Positions 44,000 through 53,429 of a DNA stretch of 64,000 nt are shown in pieces (position 1 is the first letter of the stretch; every line of letters begins with the position of its first letter). This DNA comes from Planctomycetaceae bacterium (GTDB lineage: Bacteria > Planctomycetota > Phycisphaerae > SM23-33). The stretch lies in the NCBI GenBank assembly GCA_039680605.1, contig JBDKTA010000022.1, positions 248,001-312,000 of the forward strand, given 5' to 3'. A program made the position numbers and the translations under genes. The notes beneath the pieces were generated by a model. It ran no database searches. It worked only from the letters and a program-made list of their open reading frames with translations, and was not told the origin of the DNA.

Positions 44000-44710
44000 T
44001 CAGATCGACACCAGCCCGCGGTTGATGGCGTGGCGGATGAGCTCGGCGATGCTCTCGACGTCGCACTTGCGGTAGATGTTGTAGCGGTGATTCTCGACGG
44101 TCTTGGGGCTGATCTGGAGATTGCGCCCGATCTCTTTGCTGCTCTGCCCTTCGCAGAGAAGCTGCACGATCTCGATCTCGCGGTGCGAAAGCTCGACGCC
44201 TCGCCGGGCAGGCGCTCGGCCGCCGCGGCCGACCCCGTTGCTGATATCCCTGGCCAGAAGCTGCGAGGCGTCGGCGGTGAGATACGGTTGCCCTTTGGCG
44301 GCCTGGAGGATGGCGTGGGTGAGTTCGGCCGGATCGGCGTCGAGGCTGACGAAGCCTTTGGCTCCGACGCGCAGAGCGCCCTGGACCTGTCCGCTGGCGA
44401 TTCGGTCGCTGGCGACGACCAAGGGAAGGTCGCCCACCTTGCTCATCAGGTCCTTCATGCACTGGAACGACTGGAACGGTCCCGAGCCCGACAGCAGCAG
44501 CACGACCACGTCGTTGTCGCTCCGGTCGCGCCCGGCCATATCCGCCGCCAGGGCCGCTTCGTCATGGTACACGCCGCAGACGGCCAGCCCCGCCTGCTGG
44601 AGCAGCACCGAGATCGCCTCTCGCACCATCCGCGTGCCCCCCGCCAGCCGCACCGCCTGGGCGGGTTGCGAGGGTACAGACCCGAATGCTGTTGATTCTG
44701 GTTTGGTCAT
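44000..44710 (-). CDS. LuxR/NarL-type regulator with degenerate receiver domain
   Basis: 236 residues. The N-terminal half has the receiver fold, but the phospho-acceptor Asp is missing: the strand VVVLLLSGSGP has Ser where Asp is expected, while the Lys in GAKGFVSLD is kept. The C-terminal HTH is complete (LSHREIEIVQLLCEGQSSKEIGRNLQISPKTVENHRYNIYRK). It probably works without phosphorylation. No histidine kinase is adjacent. A consensus -10 box TATAAT lies at 44770-44775 on the minus strand, giving a leader of about 53 nt; its -35 box is unclear. Confidence 0.9.
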   Translation of the reverse strand: MTKPESTAFGSVPSQPAQAVRLAGGTRMVREAISVLLQQAGLAVCGVYHDEAALAADMAGRDRSDNDVVVLLLSGSGPFQSFQCMKDLMSKVGDLPLVVASDRIASGQVQGALRVGAKGFVSLDADPAELTHAILQAAKGQPYLTADASQLLARDISNGVGRGGRAPARRGVELSHREIEIVQLLCEGQSSKEIGRNLQISPKTVENHRYNIYRKCDVESIAELIRHAINRGLVSI

Positions 44711-44845
44711 GCAGACTTACTTGAAGCGACGGCAGAAAAACCGATCTGAACGCCTGGCAACTAGTGGGAATTATAACGCTGTCCCACGCACCGAACAGGC
44801 CGCAAATAAAAAAAGGTTCATGCGCGGGATGGACTAACATGAGAA

Positions 44846-44880
44846 AGCGACGGCCGATCCTGCCGGGACCGGCCGTCGCT
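44846..44880 (-). terminator. Probable terminator hairpin
   Basis: An 11-bp perfect stem AGCGACGGCCG/CGGCCGTCGCT with a 13-nt loop, 27 bp past the PEP-CTERM stop codon and followed on the minus strand by TTTCTC. Confidence 0.6.
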
Positions 44881-44907
44881 CAAAGAACTCCCAAGAAGGC
44901 CGCCGGC

Positions 44908-45567
44908 TTACGCCCGGCGTCTCCGGAGTAGCGATCCGACGGCGCCAACCGCCAGCAGCGCCATCGTCGCCGGCTCGGGAATCTCAGGTCCACTTCCCGG
45001 CTCGGGGCCATTCAACTGGACGTTGTCGAGCCAGAGGCCCGCCAGCGAGGTATTCTGGGCCAGGTCGTAAAGCCGGATCGTGACCAGGCTCTGGGTCGGG
45101 ACAATCGTCCCGCCGAACTGCTGATAGGCGGTTGTCAGGGTCGTGGTGGTGACGTCATACAGATCGCCCTTCAGTGTCAGGTCGCTGAAGAATCCGGCAT
45201 TGCCCGTCACGTCACCGTTGAACACGTCGGCGCGGATGTCGCGCTTGTTGCCGTTGTAGCACGCGTCGAACTTGAAATCATACGACTCGCCGGCAGCGAC
45301 CGAGACGACCTGGTAAATGTAGGCCCCGGTCGCGTAGTTGCCTGCCATCAGGATGGCATACCAGTCGTCGCCGTCGCTGTCACGAGCTGCGTTAAGTTCA
45401 GTTCGCATGGACAGCGGGTCGACCGCCCAGGTCTGCCAGTTGGGCGGAAAGGTGCCGTCGGAAACGAAGCCTCCACCGACGACGACGTTGACGATGTCGG
45501 CCGGCGCCGGCGTCGCACAAAGAGCGCCCAAGGCCAAAGCAACCGTGAAAACCACAGAGACTTTCAT
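44908..45567 (-). CDS. PEP-CTERM sorting domain protein
   Basis: 219 residues. It has a signal peptide of about 23 residues, a beta-sandwich-like carbohydrate-binding-type middle (VAAGESYDFKFDACY, LAGLWLDNVQLNG), and the tail IPEPATMALLAVGAVGSLL with RRRR. AAGGAGA precedes the ATG. The LDNVQLNGP ending before PEP is common in secreted proteins with jelly-roll domains. It is transcribed as a single gene with its own terminator and may be a matrix or surface glycan-binding protein. Confidence 0.9.
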   Translation of the reverse strand: MKVSVVFTVALALGALCATPAPADIVNVVVGGGFVSDGTFPPNWQTWAVDPLSMRTELNAARDSDGDDWYAILMAGNYATGAYIYQVVSVAAGESYDFKFDACYNGNKRDIRADVFNGDVTGNAGFFSDLTLKGDLYDVTTTTLTTAYQQFGGTIVPTQSLVTIRLYDLAQNTSLAGLWLDNVQLNGPEPGSGPEIPEPATMALLAVGAVGSLLRRRRA

Positions 45568-45702
45568 AGCTAATCTCCTTCATTTGCGGCAGCGCCCGGC
45601 GCCTCTATTTCGTCGGTCGATGCCCGGAATACTCCAGTCCTCTTTTACGAAGCCGCGCCTGCTCCCAACGCGGCGGTACTGATTATACCACTTTTCACCC
45701 CC

Positions 45703-45731
45703 TTGACGATTCCGTTAGTGGAGATTATAAA
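45703..45731 (+). promoter_or_regulatory. Strong sigma-70 promoter giving a leaderless xylR-type mRNA
   Basis: TTGACG (45703-45708), 17-bp spacer, TATAAA (45726-45731). Only 8 nt separate the -10 box from the ATG at 45740, so transcription should begin at or beside the start codon. No Shine-Dalgarno is present. Confidence 0.7.
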
Positions 45732-45739
45732 GTCCAAAT

Positions 45740-46864
45740 ATGGCAAGACCTTTCACGCCGGCGGCACGAGGCACGCGGCGGGCGATGATCGCTGTCGGAC
45801 CTCACAAGGACCTGCGATTCCTGCAGGGGGTGGCCGCCTTCGCGCGCCAGAAGGGCTACCTCGTCAACCCGCTGCCCTGGGCGATGGGCTTCTTTGACGA
45901 AGGCACCGTCGGCCAGTCCGACGGCATTATCGGGGTGTTCGGCCCCTTCCACCATGACGCCCTGGCGGCGGTGCAGCGATACGGCCTGCCGCTGGTGAGC
46001 CTGGGCGGCGTCCCGCAAGACGCGAACATTCCCGCCGCCTGTCCGGACTACCGTGCCGTGGGGCGACTGGCGGCCGATCACCTCATCGAGTGCGGCTACC
46101 GCCATCTGCTGGTGTATCGCGAGAATGACCAGATGGTCGCCGGGGCTCTTGCGGCGGCCTCGGCGGCGGGGATCGAGGCGCAGGTCTGCGCGCCGCTGGG
46201 CTCGCAAGGCCTGGTCGAGGCGCGAGAGGCCGCCGGCGGAGCGGTGGGCGTGGTGGCCGTGCCCGACGCGGTGGGCGCGCTGACGATCCAGCGGGCGCTG
46301 GCGGCGGGCCTGGCGGTTCCGGAGAGCGTTGGAGTCGTCGGCGCCGGCAATGTCACCACCCTTTGCGAGCTGGGCGCCGTACCGCTGACGAGCGTCGAGG
46401 CGGACCATTTCCAGGTTGGCTTCGAGGCCGGGCGGCTGATGGACAAGCTTCTCCGGGGCGTGCGCGTGCCCCGCGGGCCGGTCATTGTGCCGCCGCAAGG
46501 CGTCGTCCGCCGCCGCAGCACCGACTCTGTGATGCTCTGCCGCCCCGAGGTCGCCGCGGCTGTAGCGTATATCCGCGAGCACTTCCAACGCGCGCTGACG
46601 CCGCAGGAAGTGGCCCGATCGGCCGGTCTGTGCCGCCGCCGCCTCGACCAGGTCTTCCTGCGCGAAATCGGAAGGACCGTCGCCGACGAGATCACCGCCC
46701 GGCGCGTGCGGGCGGCCGCCGACATGCTCGCCCAATCCTCCGAGGCGGTGGGCCAGATCGCCCGGCGGTGCGGATTCATCGAGTCGCGCGCCCTGTGGCG
46801 CAGCTTCAAGCGGACCATGGCCTGCACCCCCGAACAATATCGTGCCGCCCACATCCGCGCGTGA
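45740..46864 (+). CDS. XylR-type transcriptional regulator (sugar-binding domain plus AraC HTH)
   Basis: 374 residues. Residues 14-265 form a LacI/periplasmic-binding-type sugar sensor (DGIIGVFGPF, GRLAADHLIECGYRHLLVY, TTLCELGAVPLTSVEAD). Residues 275-374 are an AraC double helix-turn-helix (LTPQEVARSAGLCRRRLDQVF, then AQSSEAVGQIARRCGF). This is the XylR arrangement that is common and expanded in Planctomycetota. It likely controls sugar-use genes, though no target operon is adjacent on the same strand. The promoter indicates a leaderless message. Confidence 0.93.
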   Translation: MARPFTPAARGTRRAMIAVGPHKDLRFLQGVAAFARQKGYLVNPLPWAMGFFDEGTVGQSDGIIGVFGPFHHDALAAVQRYGLPLVSLGGVPQDANIPAACPDYRAVGRLAADHLIECGYRHLLVYRENDQMVAGALAAASAAGIEAQVCAPLGSQGLVEAREAAGGAVGVVAVPDAVGALTIQRALAAGLAVPESVGVVGAGNVTTLCELGAVPLTSVEADHFQVGFEAGRLMDKLLRGVRVPRGPVIVPPQGVVRRRSTDSVMLCRPEVAAAVAYIREHFQRALTPQEVARSAGLCRRRLDQVFLREIGRTVADEITARRVRAAADMLAQSSEAVGQIARRCGFIESRALWRSFKRTMACTPEQYRAAHIRA

Positions 46865-47018
46865 ATGGCATTTCGCCGCTACGTCGCGATACTACTTACG
46901 AATCAGCATCATGCTCGTGACGCCGACGACGACGGCGAAATAATATTGCATCACGCCCCCGCCGCAGATACTGTCCCTGTGCCTTCTTACTAAGCCCTGA
47001 GCGGGCGCAGGTAGCCCT

Positions 47019-47786
47019 ATGGACGATCAAACATGTGACGCAGGCGTAAAGAGCAGGCTCTCGGTGGCGCTGGCGATGGCGGCCGCGGCGATACTGGCGG
47101 CGCTGCTGGGGATGATGATCCTCTTCCACATTCGCCAGGGCGAATCGTTCAACTTCACCAGGGAAGACGGCCTGGTCGAATGGGGCACCGTCGCGTCCTT
47201 CATGCTCTGTGCGCTGCTGGCCATTCCGGCGGCCATGTGGATGGGACAGCTCGCCCGGCGCCAGCGGGTCTTCCTGATCGTGTTCGCGATCCTGTGCATC
47301 GTGGCCGCGGGCGAGGAACTTTCCTGGGGGCAGCGATTCTTCGGGTTCGCCCCGCCCAAGTCGATGGAATCGCGCAGCGGTTCCAATGTCCGCTTCGGGC
47401 ACAACGACGTGACGGTCCACAACCTCACCTTCGAGATCGGCCCGATGCAGTTCTCCATCGGCAGCGTCCTGTTCAAACTGCCCCTGGTGCTGGGGTCGGC
47501 GTTTCATGGAATCCTCCTGCCGCTGGCGCTGCGGAAGGGCAAACCCTGGGCCCGGCGCTTCGTGGACAAGCTGGGCCTCTTCGTCCCCTCGTTGCCGCTG
47601 GGCAGCGTGCTGTTCATTGGAGTGGCGGTGTTGTACTTCGTCCGCCGCCTCTTCCCGCATTCCGAGGTCGGCGAGTGCCGCGAGTTCTACGCCCCCACCC
47701 TCTACCTGCTGATCCTGATCGAATGGCTCTGCTCGCGCCCCAGGGCGCAGGCCCTGGCCCCGCAGGGTCAGCCGGCGCTTTCCTGA
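47019..47786 (+). CDS. Integral membrane protein of unknown function with GEELSWGQR motif
   Basis: 255 residues and about six membrane helices (near 15-38, 57-78, 85-100, 145-165, 190-210, 225-240). The motif AAGEELSWGQRFFGF after helix 3 is conserved in related hypothetical proteins known to me, and its Glu-Glu pair recalls membrane CAAX-type proteases, but no full catalytic set is seen. No strong ribosome site was found. A palindrome-rich 150-bp gap precedes it. Confidence 0.8.
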   Translation: MDDQTCDAGVKSRLSVALAMAAAAILAALLGMMILFHIRQGESFNFTREDGLVEWGTVASFMLCALLAIPAAMWMGQLARRQRVFLIVFAILCIVAAGEELSWGQRFFGFAPPKSMESRSGSNVRFGHNDVTVHNLTFEIGPMQFSIGSVLFKLPLVLGSAFHGILLPLALRKGKPWARRFVDKLGLFVPSLPLGSVLFIGVAVLYFVRRLFPHSEVGECREFYAPTLYLLILIEWLCSRPRAQALAPQGQPALS

Positions 47787-47868
47787 TTGGACGCCCCCGC
47801 CGGGGCGATCACGCGGCGATCTGCCGGCGCCTGCAATCCCGCAGGCCCCTACGCGGGTTCAAGAAGAG

Positions 47869-50800
47869 ATGACCCACCCTCATCTACATCGCGCCTTGGC
47901 CGCGGCGCTGCTGGCGGCGCTGGCGTTTGAGGCGCCGGCGACCGGTCAGGACTGCGTACCGCAGAACTGGGCGGCGGTAAACATCGCCTGGGCGCCGACG
48001 TGGGATGAAACCCTCGCGGCCAACTCCGACGCGGTCCTGAGCAAACAGATCGCCGCCGATCCGGCGCTGCACGGGGTCGGCCACAAGGCACTGGAGCTGC
48101 GGAAGATCGCCCTGCTCAAGGCGATGGTTCAGCGGTTCGCGACCGACAAGGAAAAGCACGTCGCGGCGTATCTTCAGATGGCCGGCGGCAGCGAGGGCGA
48201 GTTGCGCGAGTTCTGCCTGCAGCAGATCGTGCGGGATTTTCCCGCCGGCGGCCCGCTGAGGGCGCAGGCATACGCCGCCCTGATTGCCCAGCCCTTCAAA
48301 GACAGCATCCGCCGCCCTTGGGCGCTGCAGTGGCAGGCGATGCCCGGGCGCGTGCTGGAGTTGAACGCCCGCGGAGGCATCGCCGACGGCGACCCGGTCG
48401 TGACAGCCGCGCTGGCCCAGCAGAGCGATTTGATCGGCTCGCAGATGCGCTACGATCTGGCGGGGGACTTTTTCGCCCACGCGTCGCGCCTGTCGCGCAC
48501 AACTCCCCAGGCCGCCGCGGCAGCGGGCGAACTGCTGGCTTTTCTCGGACATGGCAAACTCGCCGGCGACTGGTTCGACAAAGCCAAAGACAACCGCGCC
48601 AACGTCCTGTCGATCCAGGTCAGCCGCGGAATCCTGGCGGGGCTGCCTCGCGATGTCGATCTGCAGATGCGATGGGAAGCGCTCAGCCGCAGCGCGGGCG
48701 AGGATTTCGACGCCGAAGATTTGAGCAATCTGCTCGAGCTGGCCGGACGCTCGCAGGCGACGGTGGCCCGCAGCGAGTCCCACTACCTGGCCTTCTGGCG
48801 GGCGGTCGACCTGCAATTGCTCACCCGCGGCGGACCGCTGGCCTCGCTGCGCAAAACCCAGGATGCCGCCGCACGCAACATCGCTGCCGAACTGGAACGC
48901 GAGGACGCCCGCGATGAACTGATCGCCCTCTTCCGCCGATGCCCATGGTCTGCCGCCGTACACCAGGCAATGGCCGCCACGGCCGAACGCGCCCTGCGCA
49001 GCGGACGCTACCCCTGGGCCGCCGCCACCTTCGCCGACGTCGCCGCCCACGCGGCCGACGGCGATCTGCGGCGATGGGCGAGCGTGGGACTATGGACGGC
49101 CGTCGCCGCCCAAGGCGACGCCGAGGCCCTCGAAGCCGCCATGACCGGCGTGCCTGCGGGCGACCGCTTTCCGTGGCGAGGCGAACAGACGCCCCTCGCG
49201 CAGATCAAGAAAGAACTGCTGGCCGGATGCCGCGACGGCCGCCCTTCATCTCCCGACCCCTCAAGAGCGCTTTCTCGCCTGCCGCGTCGTCGCGTGGCGC
49301 TGCCTTCGGCGCCGGCGGCATGGAACGGCGGACAGGAGGCGTGGGACCTGGCCGCGCACGCGCCCTGGCCGGCGGCGTGGGTTGCCTCGCGCGGCGGGCA
49401 GACCGTCGCCGCCACCGGCGAGGGCGTTACCCTCTTTGAGGCAGACGGATCCGTCCGGTGGACTCGTTCGATTCCCCCCACCGAGCACCCGCCCGTGGAA
49501 GAGGAGCCCGCCATAACGCATCCGGGACGGTTCGGGCCCATTCAGCAGCGCAGGGCCGTGACGGCATCCTCCTCGGCGGGCGCAGCCGCGGCCAACGGCG
49601 TGATCTGCTGCCTGATGAATCAGACATTGCCGCAGTCGCTGGCGGGGCTCGATGCCGCCGACGGGCGCGTGCTGTGGTCGAGCGCCGCACTCGACCAGTG
49701 GAAGGGCTTGCGCGTCCTGAGCCACCCGGCGATATTCGACGGGCGCGCGTACGTCCTGGCGGCCTCCGCCGAGGCCCAGCCGATGCTCTCGCTGGTCTGC
49801 GCCGAGTCGGCCGACGGACGCGTCGTCTGGCGGCGGGCGATCGGACGCGCCGTCGATGTCCCGGTCGAGTTGGCCCGCGCCTCGGGCGAGGTCACAATCA
49901 GCCGCGGCGCCGTCTATTGCGTCACCCACACCGGCAGCATTGCCTGCTGCGACGTGCGCGACGGCTCGCTCAACTGGATTCGCGGGTACGCCGGCGCCGT
50001 GCAGCAGGCGCGCCCCGCGGTGCAGTTCTCGCGATGCGGGAGCGGGCCCATCGTCGCGGGCACGACGCTTCTGGCCGCCCCACGCGACCATACCGGACTG
50101 CTCGCGCTGGACTGCCGCAGCGGCGATGTGCTCTGGGAAACGCCCATGACTCCCTCGGACCAGATCCTCGCCGTCGTTGACGGGCTGCTGATCACGATGG
50201 CCCCGCGATGGCTGGCGGCCGTGGATATCGCCCATGGAAGCGTCAAGTGGCGTCGGGGCTTCGAGCGGGATATTGACGCCGCAACCGTGCGCGACGGCGA
50301 GGTGCTCGTCGCCGCCGGCGCGGCGCTGTGCCGCATCGACGCCGGCACGGACAAGACCGCCGAAGAGGAAACTTTGGCCTCGCCCGCGGCGCAGCGCCTG
50401 TTCCTTCGCGACGCAACCCTGCTGGAGATTGTCGCCCCGGCGTTCACCGCCGCGGCGCCCGCCGCCGCAGCCCAAACGCCGCCCAAGCTCTCGCTGCCGT
50501 TGGCGCGGGCGTGGTCGGCCGCGGCGCCCCAGACGACGCTCATCGTGCCGGCCCCGGGGCAACCGCAAGACCGCTTCTACCTCCTCAGCGGCCGACGGCT
50601 CGCCTGCCTCAGCGCCGAGCCCCCTGCCGCCCCGGCGGTGGTGCAGATCCTCTGGCAATGCATCCTGCCCGCCGCCGCCCAGCGCGGATGCCTCGCCGAG
50701 GGCAAACTCCTCCTTGCCGGCGGCGCGGATGTGGCAGCCGTCGACGCCACATCGGGAAAAGTGCTCTGGAGCGTCTCGCTGCCGTTCTGGACCGAGCACC

Positions 50801-51660
50801 TCGATGCCGGCGGCGCGGTGGCGGTAGCGGCCTCGGCGGGCGGAGCGTGGGAGCCGTGGGCAGCCGCGATCGACATGGCCACGGGTCGCGTGCTTTGGAC
50901 GCGCTGTCTGGGCCAGTCGATCCGCGTGGGCAATCAGGTCGTGCAGGCGGTGGCTGTCGGCGCCGGCGGCGACATCAATATCTACACCAGCGCGTTCTTC
51001 GGCGGCACCGGCGGCGCCGTACCGGCCCAGGTCGTGCTCGGCGCCGGCGGGACCCTGAAAGAGATCCGCCGCATCCTGCCGCAGGAAAAGGCCTGGCCCA
51101 GGCACATGAATTTGTTCGGCGGGGCCATCTGCTATGTTGACGCAGCCGCGACGGCGCGCGAGGGAACGCTCGCCGAACAGAAGCCGCTCTCGCCGTGGCA
51201 GCGGTCGCTGGAGACGTCGCGGTTCTACAAGACGCCGGTGGACCTGCTGATCAAGACCGCCCCCGGCGGGTCATTCGCCACGTGCATGGAAAAGGTGTAC
51301 GCCTTCGAACGCTCCAGCGGCAAGGAGACGCTCTACGAGCTGCCTGCCGGTCCGATACGATGGAACTGCGTCGTCGTCGAAGCGGCCCACTGCAGCGACG
51401 TGACCGCCGTGGCGTCGTTTCTGCACGGGCGGTATCTTCGCAAGAACGATCGCTCGCCCGAGGACCGCTGGGCGATGTTCTCGCAGTCCAAGCCCGCCCT
51501 TTTCATCGACCTGTTCGACCGCGCGAGCGGCCGCCACTTGGGTCGGCAGGAGCTGCCCGGCGTGACCTTCGACGAGGAAACCACGCAGGTCAAGATTCTC
51601 AACCGCATGATCGTCGTCGCCGACGCCCGGAGCGTGCAAGTCTTCACCGGCAAACCATAG
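47869..51660 (+). CDS. PQQ-like beta-propeller repeat protein, exported
   Basis: 1263 residues. A signal peptide covers about residues 1-26 (AAALLAALAFEAPATG). The first third is helical and TPR-like. The rest is a series of propeller blades recognisable by DAADGRVLWS, SADGRVVWRR, DVRDGSLNWI, DCRSGDVLWE, DIAHGSVKWR, DATSGKVLWS and DMATGRVLWT. Such proteins act outside the cytoplasm as scaffolds or, if they bind PQQ, as dehydrogenases; no dehydrogenase active site was noticed here, so a scaffold is favoured. It starts 83 bp after the membrane-protein gene and may be co-transcribed. Confidence 0.85.
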   Translation: MTHPHLHRALAAALLAALAFEAPATGQDCVPQNWAAVNIAWAPTWDETLAANSDAVLSKQIAADPALHGVGHKALELRKIALLKAMVQRFATDKEKHVAAYLQMAGGSEGELREFCLQQIVRDFPAGGPLRAQAYAALIAQPFKDSIRRPWALQWQAMPGRVLELNARGGIADGDPVVTAALAQQSDLIGSQMRYDLAGDFFAHASRLSRTTPQAAAAAGELLAFLGHGKLAGDWFDKAKDNRANVLSIQVSRGILAGLPRDVDLQMRWEALSRSAGEDFDAEDLSNLLELAGRSQATVARSESHYLAFWRAVDLQLLTRGGPLASLRKTQDAAARNIAAELEREDARDELIALFRRCPWSAAVHQAMAATAERALRSGRYPWAAATFADVAAHAADGDLRRWASVGLWTAVAAQGDAEALEAAMTGVPAGDRFPWRGEQTPLAQIKKELLAGCRDGRPSSPDPSRALSRLPRRRVALPSAPAAWNGGQEAWDLAAHAPWPAAWVASRGGQTVAATGEGVTLFEADGSVRWTRSIPPTEHPPVEEEPAITHPGRFGPIQQRRAVTASSSAGAAAANGVICCLMNQTLPQSLAGLDAADGRVLWSSAALDQWKGLRVLSHPAIFDGRAYVLAASAEAQPMLSLVCAESADGRVVWRRAIGRAVDVPVELARASGEVTISRGAVYCVTHTGSIACCDVRDGSLNWIRGYAGAVQQARPAVQFSRCGSGPIVAGTTLLAAPRDHTGLLALDCRSGDVLWETPMTPSDQILAVVDGLLITMAPRWLAAVDIAHGSVKWRRGFERDIDAATVRDGEVLVAAGAALCRIDAGTDKTAEEETLASPAAQRLFLRDATLLEIVAPAFTAAAPAAAAQTPPKLSLPLARAWSAAAPQTTLIVPAPGQPQDRFYLLSGRRLACLSAEPPAAPAVVQILWQCILPAAAQRGCLAEGKLLLAGGADVAAVDATSGKVLWSVSLPFWTEHLDAGGAVAVAASAGGAWEPWAAAIDMATGRVLWTRCLGQSIRVGNQVVQAVAVGAGGDINIYTSAFFGGTGGAVPAQVVLGAGGTLKEIRRILPQEKAWPRHMNLFGGAICYVDAAATAREGTLAEQKPLSPWQRSLETSRFYKTPVDLLIKTAPGGSFATCMEKVYAFERSSGKETLYELPAGPIRWNCVVVEAAHCSDVTAVASFLHGRYLRKNDRSPEDRWAMFSQSKPALFIDLFDRASGRHLGRQELPGVTFDEETTQVKILNRMIVVADARSVQVFTGKP

Positions 51661-51699
51661 GCGCTGCTCTGAAATAATTGCGGAATCCCAGATGGGTGG

Positions 51700-51795
51700 C
51701 ATGGCGACACACGTTTCTATTTCTCGTGGGTCGCCATGATGCTTGGCGCACCATCGTCACGGCCGCCCCTCAATCCGCAATCCGAAATCCGCAAT
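51700..51795. repeat. Intergenic repeats: CATGGCGACACACG palindrome and AATCCGCAATCCG run
   Basis: CATGGCGACACACG (51700-51713) pairs with CGTGGGTCGCCATG (51725-51738), one mismatch. Three near-copies of AATCCGCAATCCG follow to 51795, directly before the der stop codon. Confidence 0.75.
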
Positions 51796-53145
51796 CTAAG
51801 ACTGTTTCTCTTCTTCCCTGCCGCGTCGCTGGCGGAAGAGCAGGCGGACCGGGACCTCGGAGAACGGCGTGGTTTCCCGCAGGCGCGCCAGCAGAAAACG
51901 CTGGTAGTTGTCGTCGAAGCTCCGCACGTCGTTGACAAAGCAGACGATCGTCGGCGGCGCCACGTCGATCTGCGAGGCATAAAGAATCTTCGGCGGCTTG
52001 GTGCCGCTCTTGTGGCTGGGGCCGCGAAGGGTCGTGATCTCCTTGACCACCTCGTTGAGCTTGGCCGTCGACATGCGCGTGTTGGCCTGGGCGAAAAGCT
52101 GCTCGGCCAGTTGGACCGTCCGGCGCACGTTCTCGCCGGTGACAGCCGTGGTCATGCTGATCGGCGCGTATGACAGCTCGGGCAGCACCTTGTTGAGGTA
52201 CTCGTCGTAGTCTTCGGCGGCGGCCTTGCCTCGGGCAAGGTCCCACTTGTTGACGATGATGACGACGGGCTTGAACTGCTCGGCGACGAGGCCGGAGATG
52301 TCCTTGTCGACCTGCGAGATCTTGACCGACGCGTCAATCATCAGCGCCACCACGTCGGCGCGCCCGACGCTGCGCACGGCGCGGCGGTAGCTGTAGAACT
52401 CGATGTCGCCGGCGAGGCTCTTGCGTTTTCGCAGACCGGCGGTGTCGATGACCATGAACTGCCGCCCGTCGATCTCGATGCTCACGTCGACGCTGTCGCG
52501 CGTGGTGCCGGGCACTTCCGAGACGATCACCCGCTCCTGCCCGGCCAGGGCGTTGATGAACGTGCTCTTGCCGGCGTTGCGCTTACCCACCACCGCCAGC
52601 TTCATCACCGGCTGGGGAATCGCCTCCATCGCCATCGACCCGATGGTCCTGGCGATGGCGGCCATCAGGTCCGTCACGCCCTGCTGATGGGCCGCCGAGA
52701 TCGGCAGCGGCTCGCCGAAGCCCAGGCCATTCATCTCGGCCAGTTCAGTCGTCAGGTTGACCTGGTCGATCTTGTTGGCCAGCAGCAGCACGGGCGTGTT
52801 CTGCTTGCGAAGCTCCTGGGCGACGTGGCGGTCCAGGGCGGTCAGCCCCTCGCGGGCGTCGACGATGAACAGGATCAGCGACGCCGAGTTGACGGCAAAA
52901 GCGATCTGGGCCTCGACGTGGTCGGTGAGCTTGTCGACGTCCTCGATGCCCATGCCGCCGGTGTCGACCAGTTCGATGTACCGCTCTTCGGCGCCGATGG
53001 CGATCGGACAAGGCGAGCTGACGCGATCGCGCGTGACGCCGGGCGTGGCGTCGACGATCGAGATGCGCTTGCCCACCAGCGCGTTGAGCAAGCTGCTCTT
53101 GCCCACGTTGGGCCGACCCACGATTGCGACTATCGGAAGACTCAT
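51796..53145 (-). CDS. der: Ribosome biogenesis GTPase Der (EngA)
   Basis: 449 residues from the ATG at 53145; the 16 upstream codons are unsupported. Two tandem G domains: first G1 GRPNVGKS (10-17), DTGG, NKID; second G1 GKRNAGKS, DTAG, NKWD. The C-terminal KH-like domain follows (ILYASQIDVAPPTIVCFVND). Der is essential for 50S assembly. Its length is within the family norm. The whole gap upstream is occupied by an inverted-repeat element, so the promoter is likely inside or beside it. Confidence 0.97.
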   Translation of the reverse strand: MSLPIVAIVGRPNVGKSSLLNALVGKRISIVDATPGVTRDRVSSPCPIAIGAEERYIELVDTGGMGIEDVDKLTDHVEAQIAFAVNSASLILFIVDAREGLTALDRHVAQELRKQNTPVLLLANKIDQVNLTTELAEMNGLGFGEPLPISAAHQQGVTDLMAAIARTIGSMAMEAIPQPVMKLAVVGKRNAGKSTFINALAGQERVIVSEVPGTTRDSVDVSIEIDGRQFMVIDTAGLRKRKSLAGDIEFYSYRRAVRSVGRADVVALMIDASVKISQVDKDISGLVAEQFKPVVIIVNKWDLARGKAAAEDYDEYLNKVLPELSYAPISMTTAVTGENVRRTVQLAEQLFAQANTRMSTAKLNEVVKEITTLRGPSHKSGTKPPKILYASQIDVAPPTIVCFVNDVRSFDDNYQRFLLARLRETTPFSEVPVRLLFRQRRGREEEKQS

Positions 53146-53216
53146 GAAGGCAGTGTATCCGAAATCCCAGAAGCGGGGAAAGAAACAACCCATTCAAAGA
53201 GCGGGGAAGGAAACAA

Positions 53217-53393
53217 CCGACGACGCAGGACGAGGACGACGACGAGGACGAAAAGAAACGAAGTTCTCGTTTAGCGGCGGGGCTCGCCCCGCGCGTTTGC
53301 AGCAAATCTGAAAAACCGCGCGGGGCAAGCCCCGCCGCTAATGGTTCCTGCATTCGTCCTCGTCCTCGTCCTCGTCGTCGTCCTCGGTTTTTT
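53217..53393. repeat. Gene-less GACGAG inverted-repeat element with an inner palindrome
   Basis: Arms of about 36-40 bp built from GAC/GAG triplets at 53217-53252 and, inverted, 53354-53393. Nested inside is a second inverted repeat of 25 bp with one mismatch (53271-53295 and 53317-53341, TTAGCGGCGGGGCTCGCC type). It occupies the divergent gap between der and rmuC. Confidence 0.8.
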
Positions 53394-53429
53394 CTTTTTC
53401 TTCCCCGCCCAGAGGGATAACCTCCCATC

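Noticed and set aside
46892-46951. 19-codon minus-strand frame encoding a hydrophobic peptide (MQYYFAVVVGVTSMMLIRK)
   Set aside because: No ribosome site and no operon partner; too short to support without conservation data.
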